DNA of 64,000 bases from Serratia surfactantfaciens (GCF_001642805.2 NZ_CP016948.1:2666001-2730000), one strand, 5' to 3'. Positions 21,918 through 30,921 are shown, counted from the stretch's first letter. Made by a program: numbers and translations. Notes: generated by a model not told the origin, from the sequence alone.

Positions 21918-21943
21918 CCAGGGAAACCTGAGCGGGCTTTTTG
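21911..21943 (+). terminator. Rho-independent terminator of tRNA-Asn copy 1
   Basis: AGCCCGC (21911-21917) pairs with GCGGGCT (21932-21938). An inner CAGG/CCTG helix is capped by a GAAA tetraloop, and a T run follows. The inner helix differs in sequence but not in length from copy 2. Confidence 0.9.
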
Positions 21944-21996
21944 CTGTTGGGCGGTTATACTCAATTATCCCCTGCACTCTCGCTACCCGACACCGT

Positions 21997-22830
21997 TCAG
22001 CCATCCGTTGAACGGGTGAGTTTCTCCCATTGTTCAATTTCCTGACCTAACGCCTCGAGCTTTTGCCGCACCAAACTTAATGCGTCACTGCCTAACAACA
22101 GATGCGTAGGTGGGGTCTGGCTCTCGATCAATGCCAGCATGGCGTGAGCCGCCTTCACGGGATCGCCGAGTTGCTTGCCGCTTTTTTCCTGACGCGCCTG
22201 ACGAACAGGTTCAAATAACGCGTCATAGTCAGGGAGACGGCGAGGGCTGCGTACCATTGAACGCCCGGCCCAGTCCGTTCGAAACGAGCCGGGCGCTACT
22301 GCGGTCACGTGTAGGTTGAACGGGGCAAGCTCTTTACTTAAGGTTTCTGATATCCCTTCCAGTGCAAATTTGCTGCCGCAGTAATAGCTGATACCGGGCA
22401 AGGTAATGAAACTGCCCATTGAGGTGATATTGATAATGTGACCGCGACGGCGCTGGCGCATGCCCGGCAGCACGGCTTTGATCATCGCCACCGCGCCAAA
22501 CACATTGACGTTAAACTGGCGGCGCAGCTCTGCAAGCGGGGATTCTTCCAGAATGCCTTCATGGCCGTAACCGGCATTGTTCACCAGCACATCTATCGGA
22601 CCGACGGCGGACTCTATCTCTCCAACCACCTCATCAATACGTTCATCGTCCGTGACATCAAGCAGATAGCCAAAAGCCCGCAGCGTATCGAGCGCGGCGA
22701 AAGCCTGCAGTGCTTCGCTGTTGCGCACCGTCCCTACAACCCGATGCCCTACGGCGAGGGCTTCCCGCGCCAGCGCCTGACCAAAGCCACTGCTGACGCC
22801 GGTAATTAAAATCGTTTTTGCAGATGCCAT
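21997..22830 (-). CDS. Short-chain dehydrogenase/reductase
   Basis: A 277-residue classical SDR of unknown substrate. It has the NAD(P) motif TGVSSGFG, NNAGYG, and the catalytic Ser with YYCGSK. The ATG at 22830 is chosen (MASAKTILITG) because GGGAG lies upstream; the frame extends 11 codons further. It is divergent from an AraC-family regulator, a common pairing in which the regulator controls the reductase. It resembles the SDR at 61863-62696 in subfamily features. Confidence 0.85.
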   Translation of the reverse strand: MASAKTILITGVSSGFGQALAREALAVGHRVVGTVRNSEALQAFAALDTLRAFGYLLDVTDDERIDEVVGEIESAVGPIDVLVNNAGYGHEGILEESPLAELRRQFNVNVFGAVAMIKAVLPGMRQRRRGHIINITSMGSFITLPGISYYCGSKFALEGISETLSKELAPFNLHVTAVAPGSFRTDWAGRSMVRSPRRLPDYDALFEPVRQARQEKSGKQLGDPVKAAHAMLALIESQTPPTHLLLGSDALSLVRQKLEALGQEIEQWEKLTRSTDG

Positions 22831-22846
22831 AAAAAGAACTCCCATG

Positions 22847-22865
22847 AACCATGAAGGTTGCATGG
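22847..22865. promoter_or_regulatory. Operator-like palindromes between SDR and AraC genes
   Basis: AACC-ATGAA-GGTT (22847-22859) and CCATG-N7-CATGG (22849-22865) overlap just upstream of the SDR start, inside a 105-base divergent spacer. They could be the AraC-family regulator's site; this rests on position only. Confidence 0.3.
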
Positions 22866-22935
22866 TATTCTCTTCCCTGCCGTATTTTTAGGCCGTATTT
22901 TCTCTTTTTCTTGCCTGATTTTATGAGGTGGTGGG

Positions 22936-23856
22936 ATGTCCGACATGATTGCCCTGATGAATAGACTTGCGGTGCAAGAGGGATACAACCTCACTGCCCT
23001 ACCTGATGTGCGAATTTTGCGTTCCGATCGCCCGCTTGCCAGAACGCCGGTGCTTTACGATCCAGGGATCGTGATCGTCTGCCAGGGCAGCAAACGCGGC
23101 TATTTCGGTCAACAGACCTATTTATATGATGAGCAGCACTACCTGGCGGTTTCGGTGCCGGTACCGTTTGTGATGGAAACCGACGCGTCGGCAGCACATC
23201 CGCTGCTGGCGATTTATATGCATCTGGATTTTCAGCTTGCCGCGGAACTGATGTTGCAGATTGAACAGCATGGCGCCCCGCATCCTCCCGTCGCGCCGCA
23301 AAGCATGATGTCGAGCCCCATGGACGGCGCGGTAAAAATGGCCGTACTTCGCTTACTTGAAGTCCTGGCTAACCCGCTTGAGGCAGCGATCCTCGGCCCG
23401 GCGCGGGTGCGTGAGCTTTATTTCCGCGTATTGACAGGCGCACAGGGCAACGCAATGCGTGCCGCATTGGCCTTGCAGGGCCAGTTTGGCAAGATCGGTA
23501 AAGCGTTGCAGCACATCCATGCCGCTTACGCGGAGCCGTTAAAGCTGACGCAGCTGGCGATGATGGCCGGCATGAGCGTGCCGACCTTTCATAGCCATTT
23601 CAAAGCGATAACGCAGATGCCGCCAATGCAGTATGTGAAGTCGGTACGCCTGCACCAGGCACGGATGCTGATGGTGCGCCAACAAATCACCGCCGCCGCC
23701 GCGAGTTACGCCGTTGGCTATGAAAGCCCATCGCAATTTAACCGCGAATTCAAGCGTCTGTTTGGCCTGCCACCGGCAGAGGAGATAAAACGCATGCAGC
23801 GTCACTTCGCCATTCCGCCCGCGCAGCCTGCGTCGGTATTTGTTTCATCGCACTGA
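22936..23856 (+). CDS. AraC-family transcriptional regulator
   Basis: A 306-residue regulator. It has an N-terminal AraC-type ligand domain (about 20-180, including VLYDPGIVIVCQGSKRGY) and a C-terminal double helix-turn-helix (about 200-290) with LAMMAGMSVPTFHSHFK and YESPSQFNREFKRLFG. The start has AGGTGG upstream. Divergence from the SDR gene points to control of it. The inducer is unknown. Confidence 0.88.
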   Translation: MSDMIALMNRLAVQEGYNLTALPDVRILRSDRPLARTPVLYDPGIVIVCQGSKRGYFGQQTYLYDEQHYLAVSVPVPFVMETDASAAHPLLAIYMHLDFQLAAELMLQIEQHGAPHPPVAPQSMMSSPMDGAVKMAVLRLLEVLANPLEAAILGPARVRELYFRVLTGAQGNAMRAALALQGQFGKIGKALQHIHAAYAEPLKLTQLAMMAGMSVPTFHSHFKAITQMPPMQYVKSVRLHQARMLMVRQQITAAAASYAVGYESPSQFNREFKRLFGLPPAEEIKRMQRHFAIPPAQPASVFVSSH

Positions 23857-23898
23857 GGCTTATTTGGTCAGGCGAACGATAGTCCGCTATGAGCGAAA

Positions 23899-23962
23899 TG
23901 CTGACTTCGGCGTCAGCAAAATTACGTTCAGTTGACAAAGCTATATGATATAATTTTATCAT
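23899..23962. promoter_or_regulatory. Hairpin and palindrome in the AraC-GNAT spacer
   Basis: TGCTGAC-TTCGGC-GTCAGCA (23899-23918) forms a seven-base-pair stem. TTGACA (23932-23937) and the AT-rich palindrome ATGATA-N6-TATCAT (23945-23962) follow. The hairpin may end the AraC transcript or be an RNA element. The TATAAT inside the palindrome is too close to TTGACA for a normal promoter, so the promoter assignment is uncertain. Confidence 0.3.
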
Positions 23963-24035
23963 GCTGAATCGGCGGATAATTCGGTAGAGTAGTACTAAGT
24001 ATGCGTTACGTTGCTATTAAGAATGAGACAGTAAA

Positions 24036-24524
24036 TTGAAAACAAAACAGTCAAAAATCCCCAAATCAATTTATAGGCCCATGCATGACAACGAGTTTGA
24101 CCTCTGGGGGGGCCTCTCTTTAAATGACTATGTTGAAGACCTGATGGCAAATCATCGGTACAGTCGTAAAAAAGCCCAGATAGAGGCGTCGAAATCATTT
24201 AAAACAGCCTTGCCAGCGGGAATCAATACTCAAAATAACCATTTTAGAACTTATGAACATGACAGTCAGGCTGCGGGATATCTGTGGTTTAGCCTGGAAG
24301 ATAACTCAGCCTTTTTGTCAGATATAATGCTTCTCCCAGAATTTCAGGGTAAGGGAATGGGTCGGGATTTTATCCGTGCATTCCTGAATGAGCTGACTCA
24401 ACAGGGCGCATATGAGGTGGAACTCAGAGTGTCACCGGACAATCAAAGGGCTTTGAAATTATATAAAGAGTTTGGTTTTCGGATAACTGGTTTTGATATG
24501 AGTCTTTTGCTAGGATCCGACTGA
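24036..24524 (+). CDS. GNAT-family N-acetyltransferase
   Basis: An acetyl-CoA-dependent acetyltransferase of up to 162 residues. Family features are SDIMLLPEFQGKGMGRDFI (acetyl-CoA loop Q/R-x-x-G-x-G/A) and SPDNQRALKLYKEFGF. The apparent start is TTG at 24036; the ATG at 24081 would cut off the first beta strand. Base composition is clearly lower in GC than all neighbours, with AT-ending codons, which suggests recent transfer. The substrate is not recognisable. Confidence 0.75.
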   Translation: MKTKQSKIPKSIYRPMHDNEFDLWGGLSLNDYVEDLMANHRYSRKKAQIEASKSFKTALPAGINTQNNHFRTYEHDSQAAGYLWFSLEDNSAFLSDIMLLPEFQGKGMGRDFIRAFLNELTQQGAYEVELRVSPDNQRALKLYKEFGFRITGFDMSLLLGSD

Positions 24525-25104
24525 TCAGCAATCCGTTAATCATAATTTTCGGAGACAATCTCGGGTAATATCAACTATCGATAGGCAATCTACCACTATA
24601 TATCCTCACATCATCAATGTCCGCTTCTGGCACAAAGCCGACTGTCAGATTACCCACTCCAGCATTTCCCCCCCATTCCACGCCCACACCATTCCACGCC
24701 CCAGCAACGTTGGAGCGCCCCCCTGCGTTGCCGTCGGCGTGAATCCGCCAAGCGGCAGCGGCAACCACCGCCATAACTCCAACGCTTGGCCAACCCCTAC
24801 CAGCGAAACCCGCTCTTTTATCTAAGAAGATTCCTAACCCAGCTGACGGATATCCCTTCCTGACGCCAATACGCAGGTTAACCCGCAGATTTACAGAAAT
24901 AATCCTGTAAAAACAATCGATAAGAGAATTGTTCGCACTCGGTAAGTTGCGTCTATCCTTTCGTATGGGCGCCTGCCGCCCATCGTTCGCTGCGGCTCGC
25001 GGCATGCGCGTTTCTGGCTGTACGGGTTTCGGTTTATTCCATCGCGCGCCTCCATTCATCATGTTGAATTTCACAGCAATCTCTCAGCAACAAGGAGTGT
25101 TTAT
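24525..25104. other. 580-base spacer with no confident gene
   Basis: Between the GNAT and RTX genes there is no convincing conserved gene. The only long frame is the doubtful minus-strand ORF listed separately. The last bases hold AAGGAG, the ribosome site of the RTX gene. No clear promoter or terminator was identified. Confidence 0.5.
24571..25074 (-). pseudogene. Doubtful ORF or gene remnant, possibly LamG-like
   Basis: A frame of 167 codons without a convincing start or ribosome site. The C-terminal third reads as a plausible protein and ends with ADIDDVRIYSGRLP, similar to the IDDVRIY ending common in LamG/concanavalin-like jelly-roll domains. The N-terminal part looks like random translation. 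It could be a decayed surface or phage protein, or chance. Confidence 0.2.
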
Positions 25105-26811
25105 ATGGCTTACGTCATTACCGACCGAGAAAAACTGCAAGCGATTTGGGAGGCCGCCAAAGCCGGCGACTGGCCGGCCGTGTATGCCGCCTCCGTCGAT
25201 GCGCTCACCGATCCCAACCATGCCAACCAACCTATTCAAGGCGTGGATATCGCGGTCTATACCTGGATCAAAGGCGCCTATGGCGTGAACTCGAATCAGG
25301 GGGCGTTTGCCCATTACATTCGCGACCAAACCAAGCTGCAGTATGAGCTGCGCACCGGGCATGTTCCCGATGACTGGGAAACGCGCATTCAAAATGCCTC
25401 CGACAACATCGCCAAGAACTTCGCCAAGACGCTGTTTGGCGTCGATCTGAGCAGCGATCCCAACGCGCCGCTGCCGGATGCCCCGCCCACCAGCGCCAAA
25501 GTGCCGGACATTCACGAGGTCGGCCTGATCGACGCCGGCGCAGCGGCATCCGAGGTGTTCACCGATGCCTCCTCGACCGGCGCCCCCAACTATTCGCCCT
25601 GGGCCGGCACCACGCTGTTCTCCTATTTAGGCGACACCTCGTTCTTTACCGAATGGGTGGCCACCAACGATACCTCGCCTTTTAAGGTCGAAAGCGGCAC
25701 CTACGATTTGATTGCGGCGGCGCAGGTCTCCATGCAGATGAAAAACCTCAGCTACGTGGTTGAAACACTGCTGGCGGGCGAAGTGCCCACCTATTTGACC
25801 ACCCTCGGTATTGGCCACGAGACCATCCGCCTCGCCGCCGAAGCGGCGCGTGATTTCTACACCGAATCCTACGGCAGCAGCGTGACCGGCGGCGGCAGTA
25901 TCATTCCCGGCAAGCTGGATATCGGCTCGGCGATTTTCAACGACATTGCCGACGTGCTGTCCACGCCGAATCTGTACCGCGTCGGTACTCTGCATGACGA
26001 TGATTTCACGCTGGCGTTCGGCAATATCGCCGTTAACACCGGCAGCGGCGACGACACCATCAGCGTGCCGCGCGGCTGGCAAAACAACGCCGGCAACTAC
26101 GGCTGGACGGTGATCGACGGCGGCAGCGGCCATGATACGGTCGATTATTCCAGCCTGTCGCACGGGGTAAACCTGAAGTTTGACGCCCAGGGCAGCTACG
26201 GCGGGCGCGGAGTGATCGAGAAAAACGGCATCGGGCTGTACGGTTTTAAGGACGGGCTGTACAACATTGAGGCGGTGAAGCTGACGGACTTTAAGGATAA
26301 CGTCACCTTTAACGATCGGGTGCTGACGCCGGCCAACGGCCTGGAGGTTAACCTGGGCAAAGGCTCCAGCGAGATTCGCTTCGAGCACGGCTATACCACT
26401 GCGCCGGGTGGGAGCGCGCCGCAGGATTATCTCGGCGTGAACCTGAGCATGCTGTCCAACGATGTTCCCTTCCCCAACAGCCTGCTGAATATTCCCGTGA
26501 AGCAGACCCACAATATCTACATCGACGACAGCTTCGAACTGGGCTTTTTACAGGCCTCTTCCCTGTCTATCGATAACCACCTGCTGGCCTTCGGCGCCGA
26601 AGGCTCAAACAGCAGCTTCTCGCTGAACTACAACGCGCAAACGCATACGCAGGATCTGTCGATATTCATGCAGGGCACAAGCGCGCTCAATCAGCACGTC
26701 GTCAATATCTACAATTGGGGCCAGGGCGACTTCGGCATCACGCTGGAGCAGCCGGCCATACAGCTTGTCGGTTTGCAAAACGTTACGCCGCAAGAGCTGG
26801 CGGCCGCCTAA
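25105..26811 (+). CDS. RTX-type calcium-binding secreted protein, function unknown
   Basis: A 568-residue protein without an N-terminal signal peptide. Two degenerate RTX nonapeptide units (GSGDDTISV from about residue 313 and DGGSGHDTV at about 338) lead into a beta-rich C-terminal half ending LVGLQNVTPQELAAA. This pattern fits a type I secretion substrate with a C-terminal signal. No HExxH metalloprotease motif and no GxSxG lipase motif were found, so it is neither a serralysin nor LipA. The start has AAGGAG seven bases upstream. No ABC/MFP/OMF secretion genes are near; an existing type I exporter elsewhere would be needed. Confidence 0.7.
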   Translation: MAYVITDREKLQAIWEAAKAGDWPAVYAASVDALTDPNHANQPIQGVDIAVYTWIKGAYGVNSNQGAFAHYIRDQTKLQYELRTGHVPDDWETRIQNASDNIAKNFAKTLFGVDLSSDPNAPLPDAPPTSAKVPDIHEVGLIDAGAAASEVFTDASSTGAPNYSPWAGTTLFSYLGDTSFFTEWVATNDTSPFKVESGTYDLIAAAQVSMQMKNLSYVVETLLAGEVPTYLTTLGIGHETIRLAAEAARDFYTESYGSSVTGGGSIIPGKLDIGSAIFNDIADVLSTPNLYRVGTLHDDDFTLAFGNIAVNTGSGDDTISVPRGWQNNAGNYGWTVIDGGSGHDTVDYSSLSHGVNLKFDAQGSYGGRGVIEKNGIGLYGFKDGLYNIEAVKLTDFKDNVTFNDRVLTPANGLEVNLGKGSSEIRFEHGYTTAPGGSAPQDYLGVNLSMLSNDVPFPNSLLNIPVKQTHNIYIDDSFELGFLQASSLSIDNHLLAFGAEGSNSSFSLNYNAQTHTQDLSIFMQGTSALNQHVVNIYNWGQGDFGITLEQPAIQLVGLQNVTPQELAAA

Positions 26812-26815
26812 ATAA

Positions 26816-26841
26816 AGCCCGCCCGTTTCCCCGGGCGGGCT
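26816..26841. terminator. Bidirectional terminator between RTX and membrane-protein genes
   Basis: Perfect ten-base arms AGCCCGCCCG/CGGGCGGGCT with a six-base loop lie between convergent genes. The minus strand is followed by TTTATTT, the plus strand by a weaker GTTTACC. Confidence 0.85.
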
Positions 26842-26862
26842 GTTTACCTTCAGCGCGGCGAC

Positions 26863-27435
26863 TCACTCCCTGTCTCGCTCCGCAATCCGCGCCATCAGCG
26901 CCCCCAGCAACGCCAAATCGACCAGCAACGCCAGCGCGAAACAGGCTCCCTTTATCTCCGGCGCGGCATAGGTCTGCACCAGCAAAACGGCAACCACCAC
27001 CGCCGCGGTGGTCATCACCGTCGTCAGCCTGCACGCCACGGCGAACGCCGCTTTCTCCCCCACCGCCGTGCGGTAGGCTACGCCCTGGCCCAGGCCGCCG
27101 AGGGCGATGCCCGGCAGCAGGGCCGGCCAGTCATGGCCACCGAACAGCATCAGCAGCGTGAATAACCACCCCGCCGCCGCCAGCAAAAAGCCGTAGCGGA
27201 GAACGATCAACGCCGGGCCATTGCGCAGCGTCCGCCAGCGGGCCAGCGCGCCGCCGCCAAGAAACGCCAGCGCCAAGGCCGTTAGCAGCGTCAGGGTGGC
27301 GCCGATGCCCAACAGGCTTTCCGTCTCCAGCAGCAAGGCGCCCGCTGCCACCGGCACGCTGAGCGCCAGGGCACTCGCCGCCGTTCCCGTATGTTCCATG
27401 GCGCCCAGGGCGCCGTTGTTGATATAGAGGCTCAT
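26863..27435 (-). CDS. Six-segment integral membrane protein, unknown
   Basis: A 190-residue, very hydrophobic protein with about six membrane segments. The ATG has GGGAG six bases upstream, so the short length appears genuine and not a missed start. It reads like half of a 12-segment MFS-type carrier, but I do not recognise the family with certainty. It is divergent from a LysR gene, which probably regulates it. Confidence 0.6.
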   Translation of the reverse strand: MSLYINNGALGAMEHTGTAASALALSVPVAAGALLLETESLLGIGATLTLLTALALAFLGGGALARWRTLRNGPALIVLRYGFLLAAAGWLFTLLMLFGGHDWPALLPGIALGGLGQGVAYRTAVGEKAAFAVACRLTTVMTTAAVVVAVLLVQTYAAPEIKGACFALALLVDLALLGALMARIAERDRE

Positions 27436-27456
27436 CGCTCACTCCCGACAAGATGA

Positions 27457-27478
27457 AAATGATGAAATAAATTCATTT
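27457..27478. promoter_or_regulatory. Operator-like inverted repeat in the LysR divergent region
   Basis: AAATGA (27457-27462) and TCATTT (27473-27478) flank an ATGAA-N5-TTCAT core, in the spacer between the membrane-protein gene and its divergent LysR gene. LysR regulators usually bind such dyads between the two promoters. Confidence 0.4.
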
Positions 27479-27564
27479 CCTTGTTCACATGTCGGTAGCC
27501 TATCTCTTGTATACTCGGTCAGACAAACTCATAGTTTTCAGCCTTAGATGAGAATAACTCAGCC

Positions 27565-28455
27565 ATGAGAAAAACCCGTTTGCCGCCGCTGGGCGCGCTG
27601 CGCGCCTTCCACGCCGTGGCCGGCTGTCTCAGCTTCAAGCTGGCCGCCGAGGAGCTGGGCGTCAGCGCGACGGCGGTCAGCCATCAGATCAAGCTGCTGG
27701 AGTCGGTGCTGGCATGCCGGGTGTGCGAGCGCAGCGCGCAGGGCGTCAGCCTGACCGAGACCGGCGAGATCCTGTATGCCGGCACCCAGCGCGCCTTCGC
27801 CGCGCTGGAGCAGTCCGTCGCCCAAATCACCCGCGCCCAGCAGCCGCCGGCGCTGACCGTCACTACCACCTCCAATTTTCTCACCCACTGGCTGGTGCCG
27901 CGTCTGGCGGATTTCAAGGCGGAGTTTCCCGCCATCGATCTGCGCCTGCACACCAGCGTCGAGCGCGTCGATCTCAACCAGCGCACCGTGGACGTCGCTA
28001 TCCGCTACCGCGAAACGCCGGAAACCGATCTTCACTGCACCCTGCTGCATGAGGATCGCTTTATCGTGGTGGCCAGCCCGGCGCTGGCGCTGGAGCGCAG
28101 CGAGGATTTGCAGCGGGTGACGCTGTTTCACGTGGAACATCGGCAGGTGCCCGCCGACGCGCCGACCTGGGAAAACTGGCGGCGGCGCTACGGGCCGGAG
28201 GGGTTGAACGTGGCAGCCGGGCTGACCTTCAGCGACGAAACCCATGCGCTGCAGGCGGCGGTGGCAGGTCAGGGGGTGGTGATCGCCAGCCGGCTGCTGG
28301 CGCGCGATTTGTTGCAGCGCGGCGTGTTGGACGCGCCGTTCGAGATGTCATTGCCCGGCGCCAACTACTATTTGGTGGCCACCGAAGAGACCGCGCAGCG
28401 CTCCGATATCATTGCGCTGCGCGAGTGGTTGTTGCGGCAAATGGCGGCGGGCTAA
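27565..28455 (+). CDS. LysR-family regulator (GcvA-like)
   Basis: A 296-residue LTTR. The N-terminal helix-turn-helix (LPPLGALRAFHAVAG, then LAAEELGVSATAVSHQIKLLE) is of the GcvA subgroup, followed by a substrate-binding domain. It probably governs the divergent membrane protein. Its last four bases overlap the convergent LuxR gene. Confidence 0.86.
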   Translation: MRKTRLPPLGALRAFHAVAGCLSFKLAAEELGVSATAVSHQIKLLESVLACRVCERSAQGVSLTETGEILYAGTQRAFAALEQSVAQITRAQQPPALTVTTTSNFLTHWLVPRLADFKAEFPAIDLRLHTSVERVDLNQRTVDVAIRYRETPETDLHCTLLHEDRFIVVASPALALERSEDLQRVTLFHVEHRQVPADAPTWENWRRRYGPEGLNVAAGLTFSDETHALQAAVAGQGVVIASRLLARDLLQRGVLDAPFEMSLPGANYYLVATEETAQRSDIIALREWLLRQMAAG

Positions 28456-29180
28456 CGGCGCTCGGGGGCGATTTCCCCCAGGCGGATCGCCACGCCGATC
28501 GCCTGCGCGGTGGTGGCGGCGCCGAGCCGTTGGCGAATGCGCCGCAGATGGTTTTCTACCGTGCGTTCAGACAGGCCGAGCATCGCGGCAATATCCGCCT
28601 GGCGCCGGCCGATGGCGGTCCAGCTCAGCACCTCGCGCTCGCGCGCCGACAGACGCCCCCTCTCCTGCACGGCCGCCGGCTCGAACAGCCGCCGCGCCGC
28701 CAGAAAGGCCGCCGTGCCCACGAGCGACAGCGCCAACCGCACCGGCGGCGAGGCGTCGATGCGCTCGCCCCCCAGGCTGACAGCCCCCTCCAGGCCGGCG
28801 GGGCCGAACACCGGGATCTGCACGCCGTGCAGCCCCGCGCCGCGCGGCGTGCGCACAATCCGGTAGCGCTCTCCCTGCTCCGCCCGGGTTTTGGTCCAGA
28901 AGAACGGTTCGCTGGCCCGCAGCATGTGCCGGGTCACCGGGCAGTGCCGCACGTAGGTCAGCGCATCGACCGCCTCACCGTCGCCGAACCAGTCGCCCTC
29001 GACCCAATAGATATGCTCTATCCCCGCTTCCGCCGCAGCGGAGGCGGAGAACAGCACAAAGCGGTCGAAGCCGAACGGTGCGGCGAAGGTGCGAACCCGC
29101 CCCTGAATGGCGGACAGGGTTCGCTCATGCTCCATCGCCAACGCCGTCTGGAAAGCGCGCTGCGCGAGCTCGTCGCTCAT
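28452..29180 (-). CDS. LuxR-family solo regulator coupled to hchA
   Basis: A 242-residue protein with an N-terminal autoinducer-binding-type domain (about 20-165) and a C-terminal LuxR helix-turn-helix ([20 protein letters not shown], then [16 protein letters not shown]). Of the acyl-homoserine-lactone contact residues, Trp64, Pro81 and Trp95 are kept. The position of the invariant Asp is Cys80 and that of the invariant Tyr is Gly68. No luxI is present. It starts inside the hchA stop codon (ATGA), so the two are co-translated. It probably senses something other than a classical AHL. Confidence 0.8.
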   Translation of the reverse strand: MSDELAQRAFQTALAMEHERTLSAIQGRVRTFAAPFGFDRFVLFSASAAAEAGIEHIYWVEGDWFGDGEAVDALTYVRHCPVTRHMLRASEPFFWTKTRAEQGERYRIVRTPRGAGLHGVQIPVFGPAGLEGAVSLGGERIDASPPVRLALSLVGTAAFLAARRLFEPAAVQERGRLSAREREVLSWTAIGRRQADIAAMLGLSERTVENHLRRIRQRLGAATTAQAIGVAIRLGEIAPERR

Positions 29181-30052
29181 CGCGCGGCGACGTCGGCCAA
29201 CAGCGTCTCCGCCGCCAGCTTGCCGAGGTTGTTGGAGGCCAGCGGGCTGTCGCCGGTCAGCAGGCGCCGATCTTTATGCACCTTGCCGGTGATGTCGCCG
29301 TTGACGATCTTGACGCCCCGCTCGCGCAGGCGTTCGCCCACCAGCCAGGGCATCGGGCCGGGGATGTAGCCGATGTCGATGTTGGCGCCGGTATCGAGCG
29401 AGTCCGGGAACACGCACATCTCATAGCCGCGATAGAGGAAATCCTCTTTGCGCTCGCCGATGCCCGCCGCCAGCAGGCCCGCCGGCCCGTGGCACAGCGA
29501 AATCACGTAGCGATCGTTGTCGTGCGCCCAGTGCAGGGTCTTTTTCACCTCTTCGCTGAACGGAATATCATTCAGCACGCCGTGGCCGCCGGGGATGAAA
29601 ACGCCGAGGTAGTTGCCGCCATCCAGATCCTTCACCACCTCCGTCAGCTTTTTCGGCTGCTTGAGTTGGCTGCGGTACTTCTCGTAGGTGGCCTTGACCG
29701 CTTCGTCTTCCTGCGGGAACGCCCACATCTCCAACTTCACCGGATCGCCGGACGGCGTGGCGATGTCGATCTCGAAACCGGCCAGATCCAGGTGGTACAT
29801 CGGCAACAGCATCTCGACCGGGTGGTTGCCGGTGGAGAAGAATTTGCCGTTTTGCATCAGCAGGTAGCGCTCCTGCGAGGCGATCATCAGCACCTTCCAC
29901 TTGCCGCCGCGATAGGCGTTCGGGTAGCTGGCGCCCGCGAAGTCGGTTTTGGACGAGGTGTACTGGCTGAGGGAGTAAGGCGATGGGAAGAACGCGTTGT
30001 CTTCCGCCACATCCGGGGTGGGATTACGATCGTTGGACACTGAATCAGTCAT
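29177..30052 (-). CDS. hchA: Hsp31-type protein deglycase/glyoxalase III
   Basis: A 291-residue DJ-1/PfpI-family protein. The catalytic Cys187 sits in the nucleophile elbow [10 protein letters not shown] next to His188, with Glu80 in GNHPVE. It acts on methylglyoxal and glycated protein and has been described as a holding chaperone. The ATG at 30052 is chosen because GGAG lies six bases before it; an ATG six codons upstream lacks this. It is first in a two-gene operon with the LuxR solo. Confidence 0.9.
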   Translation of the reverse strand: MTDSVSNDRNPTPDVAEDNAFFPSPYSLSQYTSSKTDFAGASYPNAYRGGKWKVLMIASQERYLLMQNGKFFSTGNHPVEMLLPMYHLDLAGFEIDIATPSGDPVKLEMWAFPQEDEAVKATYEKYRSQLKQPKKLTEVVKDLDGGNYLGVFIPGGHGVLNDIPFSEEVKKTLHWAHDNDRYVISLCHGPAGLLAAGIGERKEDFLYRGYEMCVFPDSLDTGANIDIGYIPGPMPWLVGERLRERGVKIVNGDITGKVHKDRRLLTGDSPLASNNLGKLAAETLLADVAAR

Positions 30053-30153
30053 GATTATCTCCATATTCACCGTTACGTTGCCCTTTCAGCTTAAATAACC
30101 GCCGGCGGGGCCGCAATGAGGGATATCCCTCAAGCAATCTTTGCAGCCGAAAC

Positions 30154-30921
30154 TCAGGCGAGATTGCGCAGAGCGATAATAAAGGTTTCTTCGCCGGCGC
30201 CCTGGTATTCATAGCGGCACTTTCTTACCGGCACCCGAAAATAGCGCTCCAGGATATCTTCCCGCAGCACAGCGCTTTTAACGCCAAACAACGACTGCCG
30301 TTTTGTCATCAGTAAACACTTGTCGGAGATGCGTTCGGCATAATTGAGGAAATGCGTATTCAGCACGATCGTCATCTGCCGCTCTTTGGCGAGGCGCCAG
30401 AGCATCTCGATCATTTTTGCCTGATTGTAAAAATCCAGGTTCGACTCCGGCTCATCAAGGATCATGACGTCAGGATCTGCCATCAGCGCCTTGGCGAAAT
30501 AACACATCTGCAGTTCACCGCCGCTGATCTGATCGATGCTTTTCTGCGCCAACGGGCCGATTTCCAGGGATTGCAGCACCGCCTGCGCCCTGGCGAAATC
30601 GTGCTTTCCCGGCCGGGCAAACAGTCCGGCCTGACGAACGCAGCCGAAAGTGACAAAATCGAGTACGCCATAGGAAAAATGTGGCGCCTTCGCCTGCGGC
30701 ACATAGGCCAGGCGCGCCTCTCGATTATCGACACGGCCGATCTCGCACCAGCCGGCGCTGGGCCGACACAGGCCCGCAATATTTCTCAGCAGCGTGGTTT
30801 TGCCGGCGCCGTTCGGGCCCAGCACGCTGAGGATCTCGCCGCGCTTAAGCTCGAAGCTGACGTTGTCGAAAATGGGCTCCCGCCCTTTGAAACCAAAGGA
30901 TAGTCGGCTAGCGGTGATCAT
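30154..30921 (-). CDS. FecE-type ABC transporter ATPase (metal or chelate uptake)
   Basis: A 255-residue ATPase. Walker A is GPNGAGKT (35-42), the signature is QISGGELQM and Walker B is VMILDEPES, with the switch His in NTHFLNYAE. It is of the iron/cobalamin/siderophore class that pairs with FecCD permeases. Its start overlaps the permease gene by 14 bases. It is the last gene of the five-gene operon running from 34870 and has no evident terminator close by. Confidence 0.85.
   Translation of the reverse strand: MITASRLSFGFKGREPIFDNVSFELKRGEILSVLGPNGAGKTTLLRNIAGLCRPSAGWCEIGRVDNREARLAYVPQAKAPHFSYGVLDFVTFGCVRQAGLFARPGKHDFARAQAVLQSLEIGPLAQKSIDQISGGELQMCYFAKALMADPDVMILDEPESNLDFYNQAKMIEMLWRLAKERQMTIVLNTHFLNYAERISDKCLLMTKRQSLFGVKSAVLREDILERYFRVPVRKCRYEYQGAGEETFIIALRNLA

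Noticed and set aside
23932..23954. A standard sigma70 promoter for the GNAT gene (TTGACA...TATAAT)
   Set aside because: The spacer is only 11 bases, too short for a functional pair.
25105..26811. Calling the RTX protein a serralysin metalloprotease or lipase
   Set aside because: No HExxH zinc motif and no GxSxG serine motif were found.
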